From Ferrimonas sediminum (GTDB lineage: Bacteria > Pseudomonadota > Gammaproteobacteria > Enterobacterales > Shewanellaceae), in contig NZ_FNEM01000004.1 of NCBI RefSeq assembly GCF_900100175.1, positions 124,001-188,000 on the forward strand: a DNA stretch of 64,000 bases, written 5' to 3'. Both the position numbers and the translations under genes were made by a program. The notes below the pieces were generated by a model. It worked only from the letters and a program-made list of their open reading frames with translations. It searched no databases and was not told the origin of the DNA. This document shows positions 26,201 through 34,997 of this stretch, one piece after another (positions within the stretch are counted from its first letter, which is position 1; the number at the start of each line of letters is the position of its first letter).

Positions 26201-26319
26201 TATACTAGCTTGTTTCTTACAGGAAAACAACGGAAATTCTTTGATCCAAAACAGGTTTTTGGATGCTTTTTCGTGTGAGAATCCGCCTTATTCTTCCTGC
26301 CACTAGTTAACTGAAATTT

Positions 26320-26667
26320 ATGACCGAATGGACTTCTGAAGTCTTGAAACTGAGACAGTGGGTGCACGTCGCCCACCACATCCCCGGGCGCATAAGACTG
26401 AAGTTCAATTCCACGCTGATCACCCAGATGGCGCGGTTTAAAGCCGAAAAAGCGATGGAGCAGGCTACCCAGTTTCCGCCGCTGAAACGCTACCAATTGA
26501 ACACCAGCAGCAACAGTCTGATCCTGGAATACGACCACGGCGTGATTCAGCCGGATCTGTTGGACCAGCTGTTCAGCCCCTGCGAACAGCAAGCCAGCAA
26601 CGCCTGCACCACGCTCATCACTACCCTAACCCCAATTTATCAAGCCGGAGTCAATCACAATGAGTAA
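26320..26667 (+). CDS. HMA-like protein, first gene of ferrosome-type operon (FezC-like candidate)
   Basis: A 115-residue protein with an HMA2-like domain. VHVAHHIPGRIRLKFNSTL and the later NTSSNSLILEYDHGVIQPDLLDQLF parallel the ATPase N-terminus HHIPGRVRFRL...AAQSLVVSYDADLI, so the two proteins probably share an ancestor. There is no CxxC. Ferrosome (fez) clusters described in Shewanella, Desulfovibrio and others combine an HMA-type protein (FezC) with a P1B ATPase (FezB). This gene is the natural FezC candidate, but the assignment is inference. It overlaps the next gene by eight bases (ATGAGTAA). Confidence 0.7.
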   Translation: MTEWTSEVLKLRQWVHVAHHIPGRIRLKFNSTLITQMARFKAEKAMEQATQFPPLKRYQLNTSSNSLILEYDHGVIQPDLLDQLFSPCEQQASNACTTLITTLTPIYQAGVNHNE

Positions 26668-27352
26668 CAAGGACGAGCAAAACATGGCGTACCCTCCCTA
26701 CGGTTACCCCCATATGCATCCTCACTATCAGCATCCGGCCATGTATCCATACCCGCCGCACATGCACCAGCCGATGTACCCGCATATGCAGCAGCAGATG
26801 CCGCCCCAGATGCAGCAGATGCACCAACAGATGCACCAGCAGCAAATGCCCCATGGTCACCACCCCCACTATGCCCAGCCGCCGCACCCGGGCCAGCAGC
26901 CTGAGTCAGGCTTCGACCCGCTGATGGCACAAGGCCAGCAGATGCTGGAAGGGCTGATGGGTGACCAGGCCGGTGTGTTCAAAGACCTGATGCACAAGCT
27001 GGGCGTCGACGATAAAGAGTTCTGGAAAGGGGCGATGATCGGTGCCGCAGCGGCGCTGATCCTCAGTAACGACAACGTCCGTGGCAACCTGATGAACCTG
27101 GTCAGCGGTGCTGGCGACATGCTCAAGACCGGTACCGACAAGGTCAAGCAAACCGCAACCCAGACGGCGTCCAATGTCAGCGACAATGTCTCCATGACCA
27201 GCGATGTGTTTAAAGACACCTTCGCCGCCGGCAAGGCCGGATTCAAGGAGTCGGTAGAGCGTCATCGTCATCCCGAGGCTACCGAGGCACCACAAGCCGC
27301 CGCGCCACAGGCCGACGCCCCGGTAACCGAAGCGGGCAGCCCCAATGAGTAA
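26660..27352 (+). CDS. His/Met/Tyr/Pro-rich membrane-associated protein
   Basis: A 230-residue protein in three parts. Residues 8-80 are a low-complexity tract rich in His, Met, Tyr, Pro and Gln (PYGYPHMHPHYQHPAMYPYP, then repeated HQQM), a likely metal-binding or condensing tail. Residues 85-140 hold a helix and one hydrophobic segment (WKGAMIGAAAALILSNDNVRG). The rest is an amphipathic, phasin-like helix (DMLKTGTDKVKQTATQTASN...FAAGKAGFKESVE) and an acidic Ala/Pro tail. Such a protein could coat a membrane or iron granule. Translationally coupled on both sides by the same ATGAGTAA overlap. Confidence 0.72.
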   Translation: MSNKDEQNMAYPPYGYPHMHPHYQHPAMYPYPPHMHQPMYPHMQQQMPPQMQQMHQQMHQQQMPHGHHPHYAQPPHPGQQPESGFDPLMAQGQQMLEGLMGDQAGVFKDLMHKLGVDDKEFWKGAMIGAAAALILSNDNVRGNLMNLVSGAGDMLKTGTDKVKQTATQTASNVSDNVSMTSDVFKDTFAAGKAGFKESVERHRHPEATEAPQAAAPQADAPVTEAGSPNE

Positions 27353-27656
27353 TGGCTCCAACCAGTTGAGCCCGGCCAGCCGCACCATGATCGCCAGCGC
27401 CCTGCTGGGGGGCACGGCATCGGCGGTATCACAGTGGTCCCAGTACCAGAGTGGCGAACTGGCGGTGAACGACATGACCACCAAGGTACTCAAGGATGCG
27501 GCCAAAGCCGGCCTGGCCGGTGGCGTGGCCACCGCCGTCGCCGGACAGATGGCCGGCAGACCGGTGCTGTCTCTGGCCACGGTGCTGTGCGCCGGTGCCG
27601 CCAGTCTCTACCTAATTGACGAATTAATGGAAAATCGCAATGAACAAAACACCTAA
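27345..27656 (+). CDS. Small glycine-rich membrane protein
   Basis: A 103-residue protein with two hydrophobic helices rich in Gly and Ala: RTMIASALLGGTASAVSQW and AGLAGGVATAVAGQMAGRP followed by LSLATVLCAGAASLYLIDEL. The G-x3-G spacing suggests tight helix packing in the membrane. No family is recognised. In ferrosome clusters small hydrophobic proteins (for example FezA) are part of the core, and this or the next gene could be the counterpart. Start overlaps the previous stop by eight bases and its end overlaps the next gene by 17. Confidence 0.68.
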   Translation: MSNGSNQLSPASRTMIASALLGGTASAVSQWSQYQSGELAVNDMTTKVLKDAAKAGLAGGVATAVAGQMAGRPVLSLATVLCAGAASLYLIDELMENRNEQNT

Positions 27657-27927
27657 TCCCTACTACTACCCCTACGCTCAGCAGCCGGTGGCGCCACAGC
27701 CCGCGCCCTACCAGAGCCAGAACTCCCGCACCCACCTGCTCACCGGCCTGGTTGCCGGTGCCGCCGTGGCCTACCTGCTGTCAAACAAGAAAGTACAGCA
27801 GGGCGTGGCTAACACCGGCACCAAGGTGTGGTCAACGGTTCGCGGTGAGGTGGAGGAGCTCAAGGAGCGTCTGGAAGACACCCAAGCCGAACTGGAGTAC
27901 TACCGCAACCTGCATAAGGAAGACTGA
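27640..27927 (+). CDS. Small membrane-anchored coiled-coil protein (YtxH-like)
   Basis: A 95-residue protein. It has a Tyr/Pro/Gln-rich N-terminal tail (PYYYPYAQQPVAPQPAPYQ), one membrane helix (HLLTGLVAGAAVAYLLSN), then a charged coiled coil (VRGEVEELKERLEDTQAELEYYRN). The layout resembles YtxH-type proteins and the Pro/Tyr-rich tail echoes the protein two genes upstream. It probably acts as a scaffold for the ATPase. Its stop codon overlaps the ATPase start by one base (TGATG), so the two are co-translated. Confidence 0.7.
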   Translation: MNKTPNPYYYPYAQQPVAPQPAPYQSQNSRTHLLTGLVAGAAVAYLLSNKKVQQGVANTGTKVWSTVRGEVEELKERLEDTQAELEYYRNLHKED

Positions 27928-29987
27928 TGACTCACGTTGTGGTCAAACACCACATTCCCGGACGCGTCCGCTTCAGACTGGGGGCAGCCCAGCCGTTAGA
28001 CGGCCTGTCTGAGTGGCTGCGACTGGGGTTGTTGTCGGTGCAGGGCGTGCAGTCGGTCCGGGTCAACGAAGCGGCCCAGTCACTGGTGGTCAGCTACGAC
28101 GCCGACCTGATTCAATACCAGCAGATCAGCGAAAGGCTGCAACAGCTGGACTGGCAACAGGCGGTTGCGGGCGACAGTGAGCACCAGTTTACCCGGGGCG
28201 ACATCGCGCTCAATACCCTGGGGCTGCTGGCCGCCTGCTTCATCCCCAAAGGCTACGCCGCCGCCTCGACTCTCACTCTGATCACGCCGACACTTGGCGA
28301 AGGGCTCGAGCAGCTCAAGGACAAAAAGCTCGGGGTCGAAGTGCTGGACGCCATCGCCATCGGCCTGTCGGCCTGGCGCGGCGACTACAAGACCGCCATG
28401 CTAACCCAGACCCTGCTGTCCACCGGCGAGTACATGGAGCAGGAGACCAGCCGCAACAGCGACAACCTGCTGGCGGAGCTGATGCAGCCAAAGCACAGCA
28501 CCGTATGGGTGGCCCGTGATGGCCAGGAGCAGCAGATCAGTTCTGAAGAGTTGGTGCTCGGCGACGAGGTGTTACTGGGTCCCGGTGACATGGTGCCCGC
28601 CGACGGTCACATTGTCGACGGCACCGCCCTGGTGAATCAGGCCAGTCTCACCGGCGAGTCGGTGCCGGTACGCCGGGAAGACGGCGCCTACCTCTATTCC
28701 GGAACCGCCATCCACGACGGCAAAGTCAGGATGCGTATCGATAAGGTCGGCAGTGAAACCACCACCGCCCAGATCGCTGCCATCATCGCCCAGTCCCTGG
28801 GAGAGAAGAGTCAAACTCAGCTGGCAACCCAGGAGATGGCCGAACGGCGGGTGAAGATCACCCTGGCCATCGGTACGGCGGTGTTTGCCATGACCCGGGA
28901 TCTGGAGCGGCTGGCATCGGTATTCCTGGTGGATTACTCCTGCGCCCTGAAGCTGTCCACACCGGTCACCTTCAAGTCGATGATGTACCGGGCTGCCAAA
29001 CAGGGGCTGCTGCTCAAGGGCGGCCGCGCCATGGAGAACCTGGCCCAGGTCGACACCTGCGTGTTCGATAAGACCGGCACCCTGACCTATGGCGATCTGG
29101 AAGTGACCGACGTCATCTGCCTGCGTGAGCAGGAGAACGCCAAGGAGTTGCTGGCCATGGCCGCCTCGGTGGAGGAGCACTGCAACCACCCGCTGGCGCA
29201 GGCCATTGTCAACGCCGCCAAGCACCACGCCCTGCCCCATATCGAACATGGCGAAGTGGATTACGTCATCGCCCATGGACTAAAAAGCTTCATCAACGAG
29301 CACCCGTTGGTGATTGGTAGCCGCCATTACCTGGAAGCCCACGAAGGGGTCGACTTCTCCAGCCTGGAGCAGACCATCTCCCGGCTGGAGTCAGAAGGTA
29401 AGCACCTGCTGTTCATGGCCAATGAACATCAGCCCATTGGGGTTATCGGCCTGCGGGATACCCTACGCGAAGAGGTGCAGCAAACACTGCAACAACTGCG
29501 CGACAGTGGTATTCGTAATCTGGTTCTGCTTACCGGTGACACCGCCTCCAAGGCTCGTCAGCTCACCGAGGAGCTGGGCTTTGACCTGTACTTCGCCGAA
29601 GCCACCCCGGACAGCAAAGCCGAGGTGGTGGACACGCTGCAACAGCAGGGACACAAGGTGTTGTTTGTCGGCGACGGCGTCAACGACGCGCCGGCACTGT
29701 CTCAGGCCGACGTCGGCCTGGCCATGGCCACCGGAACCGATCTGGCCCACCTGGCGGCCGACGTTGTCCTGCTGCAGGACAACTTGCAGGGCATCGCCCA
29801 GGCCCGTCAACTGGCACAGGAAGCGATGACGCTGATCAACAGCAACATCCGCCTGACCGAAGTGGTCAACAGTGGCATTATGCTGGCGGCAGCCATGGGG
29901 TGGCTCAACCCGGCCGCCAGTGCTCTGCTGCACAACGGTACCACCCTGGCTGTACTGACCCGGGCCATGGCCGCCCGCAACGGCTAA
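27927..29987 (+). CDS. P1B-type metal ATPase with HMA2-like N-terminus (FezB-like, probable iron transporter)
   Basis: Membrane P-type ATPase of 686 residues. Residues 1-75 form an HMA2-like domain starting HHIPGRVRFRL and lacking CxxC. Then come membrane helices, the actuator motif TGES (242-245), a core helix with Tyr337-Ser338-Cys339 in place of the usual CPC, phosphorylation site DKTGTLT (Asp381), CNHPLA, and hinge GDGVNDAP (582-589). The YSC motif and the membrane-protein neighbours argue against a standard copper or zinc exporter. They fit the P1B-6 ATPases (FezB) of ferrosome clusters, which load iron into membrane-bound granules. The metal is inferred, not proven. Confidence 0.85.
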   Translation: MTHVVVKHHIPGRVRFRLGAAQPLDGLSEWLRLGLLSVQGVQSVRVNEAAQSLVVSYDADLIQYQQISERLQQLDWQQAVAGDSEHQFTRGDIALNTLGLLAACFIPKGYAAASTLTLITPTLGEGLEQLKDKKLGVEVLDAIAIGLSAWRGDYKTAMLTQTLLSTGEYMEQETSRNSDNLLAELMQPKHSTVWVARDGQEQQISSEELVLGDEVLLGPGDMVPADGHIVDGTALVNQASLTGESVPVRREDGAYLYSGTAIHDGKVRMRIDKVGSETTTAQIAAIIAQSLGEKSQTQLATQEMAERRVKITLAIGTAVFAMTRDLERLASVFLVDYSCALKLSTPVTFKSMMYRAAKQGLLLKGGRAMENLAQVDTCVFDKTGTLTYGDLEVTDVICLREQENAKELLAMAASVEEHCNHPLAQAIVNAAKHHALPHIEHGEVDYVIAHGLKSFINEHPLVIGSRHYLEAHEGVDFSSLEQTISRLESEGKHLLFMANEHQPIGVIGLRDTLREEVQQTLQQLRDSGIRNLVLLTGDTASKARQLTEELGFDLYFAEATPDSKAEVVDTLQQQGHKVLFVGDGVNDAPALSQADVGLAMATGTDLAHLAADVVLLQDNLQGIAQARQLAQEAMTLINSNIRLTEVVNSGIMLAAAMGWLNPAASALLHNGTTLAVLTRAMAARNG

Positions 29988-30407
29988 CCCGGCTTCACCA
30001 CCCCACAAGCGGCGCTGCGGCGCCGCTTTTTTTATGCCCGTCCCCCACTAGCACCGGCGCAGAAAAATTGTGCGCTGCTGCTGGGTTATTCACCAGCACG
30101 GCAACCCGGCTCTCGCCGTCAGCCAGAACCACTGGTCAGACCGACGCAAGCGCATAATGTAGTTGCTTGATCATCTTTAAATCCTTGCGGATGTGCACAA
30201 AAACCCACCCAAACACCACCAATGTCACACAAATTACTGATTAAGAAGGCTAAAACTGCCTATCCATTAACAAATCAGAAAAAATGCCCCGCCTGATCTC
30301 GTAACTTTACAAGTAAAAACTTTCAATTTGAGTGCCAAAATGTGACATCTCTATCGGAAGTCTGCCCGAGTGTGATTTATCATTTTTCGTCCTATTTCTA
30401 ACGGTTG
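29988..30407. other. Intergenic region between the ATPase operon and nqrA
   Basis: 420 bp holding the ATPase terminator (30008-30033) and the nqr promoter region. The part 30180-30400 is AT-rich with several TGTGA/TCACA-type half sites, but no single promoter stands out. A minus-strand open stretch from 30170 toward 30000 begins with an ATG but has an in-frame stop after 12 codons; it is not a gene. Confidence 0.6.
30008..30033 (+). terminator. Rho-independent terminator of the ferrosome-type operon
   Basis: Eight-bp stem AGCGGCGC/GCGCCGCT with loop TGCG, then seven T, 20 bases after the ATPase stop. Confidence 0.92.
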
Positions 30408-31775
30408 ATGTTTGCGATGGCGAGTTCCTCAGACCAGGTAAAAACAATAACGAAGGGCCTTGATGTGCCCATTGCCGGCGAGCCCCGGCAAATCATTGAA
30501 TCCAGCCTGAGCCCATCCCACGTAGCCCTGCTTGGCGAAGAGTACGCCGGGCTCAAACCCACCATGATGGTGGAGGTGGGTGACGTGGTGAAGAAGGGCC
30601 AGCCTTTGTTCGAAGACAAAAAGAACAAAGGGGTGATCTACACTGCGCCCGCCAGCGGTGTGGTGACCGCCATCCACCGTGGTGCCCGCCGGGTGCTGCA
30701 ATCGGTGGTGATCCGCGTCGAGGGCAACGAAGCGATTCAGTTCGATGCCTACGATGATCTGGCCTCGCTGTCCCGCACCCAGGCGCAAACTAACCTGATT
30801 CGCAGTGGCCTGTGGACCGCCCTTCGCACCCGTCCGTTTTCCCGGGCACCACAGCCAGGCAGCGCTCCGGCAGGCATCTTCGTCACCGCCATGGACACCA
30901 ATCCCCTGGCGGCAGATCCCCGAATCATCATCGCTGAACAGTCCAAGGCGTTTGCCGACGGGCTGGCGGTCCTGACAGCACTTACCGACCACAGTGTCCA
31001 TTTGTGCCATGACGATCAGGGCAGCCTGCCCGGTCACGATCTGCCCGGGATCGAGAGTCACCGCTTCGGCGGCGTCCACCCGGCAGGCCTGGTGGGCACC
31101 CACATCCACCACATTCTTCCAGTCAGCCTGGAGCGCCAGGTATGGCACATCGGTTATCAGGACGTCATCGCCTTCGGCAAGCTGTTCACCACCGGTGAGC
31201 TGTGTACCGATCGGGTGGTGTCCCTGGCCGGCCCCAACGTGACCCAACCGCGGCTGGTACGGGTCCCACAGGGTGCAGAACTGACGCCGCTGCTGCAGCA
31301 GGAACTCAAGCCGGGATTCTCCCGTGTGGTCTCCGGCTCACTGCTGTCCGGCCACACCGCCGCCGGTCCGCGCGACTTCCTGGGGCGCTACCACACCCAG
31401 ATCTCGGCCCTGACCGAAGACACCCAGCATAAGCTGCTGTCCTGGGCACGCCCCAGCCACCAACGTTTCTCCATTGCCCGGGCAGTGACCTCGCTGTTCA
31501 CCCGCAACAAGAAATTCGACCTGACCACCCACTCCGGCGGCTCCAAACGCGCCATCGTGGCCTATGGCCAGTTTGAAAAAGTGATGCCGCTGGACATTCT
31601 GCCGACGCTGCTGCTGCGTGACCTTATCTGTCAGGACACCGACGAAGCCCAGGCCCTGGGGGCACTGGAGCTGGACGAAGAAGATTTGGCCCTGTGCACC
31701 TTTATCTGTCCGAGTAAATACGACTTCGGCAAAGAGCTGCGCACCTGCCTGGACATTATTGAGAAGGAAGGGTAA
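30408..31775 (+). CDS. nqrA: Na+-translocating NADH:quinone reductase subunit A
   Basis: Peripheral subunit of the sodium-pumping NADH:ubiquinone oxidoreductase, about 455 residues. The N-terminal biotinyl-lipoyl-like part is visible in ITKGLDVPIAGEPRQ and MMVEVGDVVKKGQPLFEDKKNKGV. The C-terminal CTFICPSKYDFGKELR is the family ending, also seen in RnfC-like proteins. Start is ambiguous: ATG 30408 or ATG 30417 (MASSSDQ), and neither has a strong ribosome site. Its stop overlaps the nqrB start (TAATG). Confidence 0.96.
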   Translation: MFAMASSSDQVKTITKGLDVPIAGEPRQIIESSLSPSHVALLGEEYAGLKPTMMVEVGDVVKKGQPLFEDKKNKGVIYTAPASGVVTAIHRGARRVLQSVVIRVEGNEAIQFDAYDDLASLSRTQAQTNLIRSGLWTALRTRPFSRAPQPGSAPAGIFVTAMDTNPLAADPRIIIAEQSKAFADGLAVLTALTDHSVHLCHDDQGSLPGHDLPGIESHRFGGVHPAGLVGTHIHHILPVSLERQVWHIGYQDVIAFGKLFTTGELCTDRVVSLAGPNVTQPRLVRVPQGAELTPLLQQELKPGFSRVVSGSLLSGHTAAGPRDFLGRYHTQISALTEDTQHKLLSWARPSHQRFSIARAVTSLFTRNKKFDLTTHSGGSKRAIVAYGQFEKVMPLDILPTLLLRDLICQDTDEAQALGALELDEEDLALCTFICPSKYDFGKELRTCLDIIEKEG

Positions 31776-32983
31776 TGACTGATCACAACCAACGTGGCCA
31801 GGACGCCTACTACGCCCACGGTAACTCCATGAAGGATTACCTGCGTTCGCTGTTTATCGTTTACGCCCGCCCGACCTCGGGCAAGGTACACGTTCGCGAT
31901 GGCATCGATGTGAAACGCACCATGCACGTGGTAATGCTGTGCCTGATGCCGGCGATGCTGTTTGGCATGTACAACCAGGGTTTGCAGGCACAACTGGCCC
32001 TGCAAGCCGGCGCTGCCGCCGTCGACGCCTGGCAACTGGGGCTGTTCAACACCCTGTTTGGCCCCCTCAATCAGGACAGCTCCGCTGTGGCCCTGTTTAG
32101 CTACGGCGCCAGCTTCTACCTGCCTATCTACGTCACCGCACTTCTGGTTAACCTGTTCTGGGAAGTGGTGTTTGCCCGGGTTCGTAACCAGGAGTTGCAC
32201 GAAGGCTTCTTCGTGACCTCCATGCTGTTCGCACTGGTGTTGCCGATCTCCACCCCATTATGGATGGTGGCCATGGGCATCAGCTTCGGCGTGGTCATGG
32301 CCAAAGAGGTGTTTGGCGGCATGGGCTGCAACTTCCTCAACCCCACTCTGGCGGGTCTGGCATTCCTGTACTTCGCCTACCCCACGGTCTTTGGTGCCAC
32401 CGGCCAGATAGTGGCAGTGGATGGCTTCAGCGGTGCCACCACCCTGGCCCAGGCTGCAGCAGGCAAAGTTTCCTTTGCCGACTACCCCTGGTATCAGGCC
32501 TTCAGTGACGCCGCCTGGTGGGATGCCTTCCTCGGCTTCACCCCCGGCGCGATCGGTGAAACCAGCACCCTGGCCCTGCTGATCGGCGGAAGCCTGCTTA
32601 TGCTGTCCAGCCTGGCCTCCTGGCGCATTGTCGGTGGCGTATTCATCGGCATGGTCGCCACCGCGACCCTGTTTAACCTAATTGGCTCCAGCACCAACCC
32701 CATGTTCGCTATGCCGTGGACCTGGCACCTGGTCACCGGCGGCTTTGCCATCGGCATGCTGTTTATGGCCACCGATCCGGTCACCAGCACCTACACCCGT
32801 AAGGGGCGCTGGGCCTACGGCGTACTGATTGGTGTGATGGCGGTATTGATTCGCGTCATCAACCCCAAGATGGCCGAAGGCATGATGCTGGCGATTCTGT
32901 TCAGCAACCTGTGGGCACCGATTTTCGATTACCTGGTGGCGCGAGCCAACATCAAACGGAGGCAGGCACGCAATGGCCTTTAA
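31775..32983 (+). CDS. nqrB: Na+-translocating NADH:quinone reductase subunit B
   Basis: Integral membrane subunit of 402 residues with about ten helices, the main part of the sodium path and the quinone site. DGFSGATTLAQ contains the SGAT motif whose threonine carries covalent FMN. ATG 31775 overlaps the nqrA stop by one base, and the C-terminus overlaps nqrC by 11 bases. Confidence 0.97.
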   Translation: MTDHNQRGQDAYYAHGNSMKDYLRSLFIVYARPTSGKVHVRDGIDVKRTMHVVMLCLMPAMLFGMYNQGLQAQLALQAGAAAVDAWQLGLFNTLFGPLNQDSSAVALFSYGASFYLPIYVTALLVNLFWEVVFARVRNQELHEGFFVTSMLFALVLPISTPLWMVAMGISFGVVMAKEVFGGMGCNFLNPTLAGLAFLYFAYPTVFGATGQIVAVDGFSGATTLAQAAAGKVSFADYPWYQAFSDAAWWDAFLGFTPGAIGETSTLALLIGGSLLMLSSLASWRIVGGVFIGMVATATLFNLIGSSTNPMFAMPWTWHLVTGGFAIGMLFMATDPVTSTYTRKGRWAYGVLIGVMAVLIRVINPKMAEGMMLAILFSNLWAPIFDYLVARANIKRRQARNGL

Positions 32984-33734
32984 TAAAGATTCTGTGCTCG
33001 GCACCATGACCTTCAGTGTGGTGCTGTGCCTGCTGTGTTCCTTTATGATCACCGGCACCGTCGAAGTGCTGAAAGAGCGCAAGCTGGTCAAAAAACGCAG
33101 CGAGCTGAAGCGCTACGTACTGGTGGCCGCCAATATTCAGGGCGACGTCGAGGAGATGTTCGACAAGCACGTTACCCCGATGCTGGTGAACCTGGACAGC
33201 GGCGAGACCGCCGACCTGAGCGAAAAAGAGATTCTCGATTTCGATGACCGTATGGCGGCCATCAATCCGGACACCTCGGTCAAACCCAAGAAAGATCTGG
33301 CCCGCATCAAGCGACGCGCCAACCAGGCTCGAGTATTTAAGGTGGTGGACGACAACGGCCAGCTGACCAGCGTGGTGATGCCGATTCATGGCAAAGGGCT
33401 GTGGTCTGTGGTGTACGGCTTCGTGGCGATTCAGCCCGATCTGAATACCATCGAAGGCATGGTGGTCTCCGAGCACGGCGAAACTCCCGGCCTGACCGAC
33501 TTCCTTAAAGACCCGCAGTGGCTCAAGGGCTGGCACGACAAGCAGATCTTCGATGACAGCGGCAAACCGGTACTGGCGGTGGTCAAAGGCGGTGCCAAAG
33601 CCGGCGACAGCCACGGCGTTGATGGCGTCAGTGGCGCGACCAAAACCGGCCGAGGCCTGCAAAAAGCCGTGCGCTTCTGGTTCGGCCCCGAAGGCTACCA
33701 GACCTTCCTGAACACCTTACACAAGGAGGCCTGA
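32973..33734 (+). CDS. nqrC: Na+-translocating NADH:quinone reductase subunit C
   Basis: A 253-residue subunit with one N-terminal membrane helix ([24 protein letters not shown]) and a periplasmic FMN domain. The SGAT motif in [12 protein letters not shown] is the second covalent FMN site. Attachment of FMN needs the flavin transferase ApbE, which is not encoded in this operon. Overlaps nqrB by 11 bases; nqrD follows after one base. Confidence 0.97.
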   Translation: MAFNKDSVLGTMTFSVVLCLLCSFMITGTVEVLKERKLVKKRSELKRYVLVAANIQGDVEEMFDKHVTPMLVNLDSGETADLSEKEILDFDDRMAAINPDTSVKPKKDLARIKRRANQARVFKVVDDNGQLTSVVMPIHGKGLWSVVYGFVAIQPDLNTIEGMVVSEHGETPGLTDFLKDPQWLKGWHDKQIFDDSGKPVLAVVKGGAKAGDSHGVDGVSGATKTGRGLQKAVRFWFGPEGYQTFLNTLHKEA

Positions 33735-33735
33735 G

Positions 33736-34350
33736 GTGAGTAACGCAACCAAACAGGTTCTGACGACCCCGATTTTCGCCAACAACCCGGTTGCCATGCA
33801 GGTGCTGGGGGTGTGTTCCGCCCTGGCGGTCAGTAACTCCATGGAAACCGCCGTGGTCATGACCCTGGCAGTCACCTTTGTACTGGTGTTTTCCAACCTG
33901 ATTATCTCGCTGATCCGCAAGATGATCCCCAACAGTGTGCGCATCATCGCCCAGATGACGGTCATCGCCTCTCTGGTGATTGTGGTCGACATGGTGATGC
34001 AGGATGTGGCCTATGAGCTGTCACAAAAGCTGTCGGTGTTCGTTGGCCTGATCATCACCAACTGCATCGTCATGGGGCGGGCGGAAGCCTACGCCATGAA
34101 GCACGGTCCGCTGATGTCAGTGGTGGACGCCCTGGGTAACTCCATGGGCTACGGCGTCATCCTGATCGGCGTCGGCTTTGTCCGCGAGCTGCTGGGCAGC
34201 GGCACCCTGTTCGGCCACGAGGTGATCACCACTGCCGAAAACGGTGGTCTGTACCTGGCCAACGAGATGTTCAAGATGCCCCCCAGCGCCTTCTTCCTCA
34301 TCGGGCTGATGATCTGGGCCATCCACGTGATTCAGCGTAAAAAAGGCTAA
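33736..34350 (+). CDS. nqrD: Na+-translocating NADH:quinone reductase subunit D
   Basis: Membrane subunit of 204 residues with six helices. It starts at GTG 33736, preceded by GGAGG of the nqrC end. [20 protein letters not shown] and [14 protein letters not shown] show the conserved cysteines that help hold the membrane iron centre shared with NqrE. Homologous to NqrE and to RnfE/RnfA. Confidence 0.97.
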   Translation: MSNATKQVLTTPIFANNPVAMQVLGVCSALAVSNSMETAVVMTLAVTFVLVFSNLIISLIRKMIPNSVRIIAQMTVIASLVIVVDMVMQDVAYELSQKLSVFVGLIITNCIVMGRAEAYAMKHGPLMSVVDALGNSMGYGVILIGVGFVRELLGSGTLFGHEVITTAENGGLYLANEMFKMPPSAFFLIGLMIWAIHVIQRKKG

Positions 34351-34359
34351 GGAGCTCCC

Positions 34360-34968
34360 ATGGAACATTACATTAGCCTGTTTATGCAGGCGGTCTTCAT
34401 CGACAACATGGCACTGTCCTTCTTTATGGGCATGTGTACCTTCCTGGCCGTCTCCAAGAAGGTGTCCACCTCCTTTGGTCTGGGCGTGGCGGTAATCGTG
34501 GTAATGGCACTGGCGGTGCCGGTAAACCAACTGATCTACGTTAACTTTCTGAAGCCAGGCGCCCTGGCCTGGGCCGGCCTGCCCAACCTGGATCTGAGCT
34601 ACCTGAAGCTGATCACCTTCATCGGCGTGATTGCCGCACTGGTGCAGATTCTGGAGATGGTGCTGGATAAGTACGCACCGGCCCTGTACCAGACTCTGGG
34701 GATCTTCCTGCCGCTGCTGACGGTCAACTGCGCCATTTTTGCCGGGGTGATCTTCATGGCCAACCGCGACTACAACATGACCGAGTCGGTGGTGTTTGCC
34801 CTGGGTTCCGGCACCGGCTGGGCCATGGCCATTGTGCTGCTGGCCGGTCTGCGGGAGCGGATGAAATTCTCTGCCATCCCGGAAGGGCTGCAGGGGATTG
34901 GCATCACCTTTATTTCTACCGGATTGATGGCGCTGGGCTTTATGGCCTTTGCCGGCGTCTCTCTGTAA
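34360..34968 (+). CDS. nqrE: Na+-translocating NADH:quinone reductase subunit E
   Basis: Membrane subunit of 202 residues, inverted-topology partner of NqrD. The start [34 protein letters not shown] and [16 protein letters not shown] carry the paired cysteines for the iron centre. GGAGCT precedes the ATG. Confidence 0.97.
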   Translation: MEHYISLFMQAVFIDNMALSFFMGMCTFLAVSKKVSTSFGLGVAVIVVMALAVPVNQLIYVNFLKPGALAWAGLPNLDLSYLKLITFIGVIAALVQILEMVLDKYAPALYQTLGIFLPLLTVNCAIFAGVIFMANRDYNMTESVVFALGSGTGWAMAIVLLAGLRERMKFSAIPEGLQGIGITFISTGLMALGFMAFAGVSL

Positions 34969-34997
34969 CCGAATCACCAGATTAAGAAGGTAACGTA

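Noticed and set aside
30000-30170. Possible minus-strand short gene before nqrA
   Set aside because: ATG followed by an in-frame stop after 12 codons; the remaining open stretch has no start and crosses a terminator.
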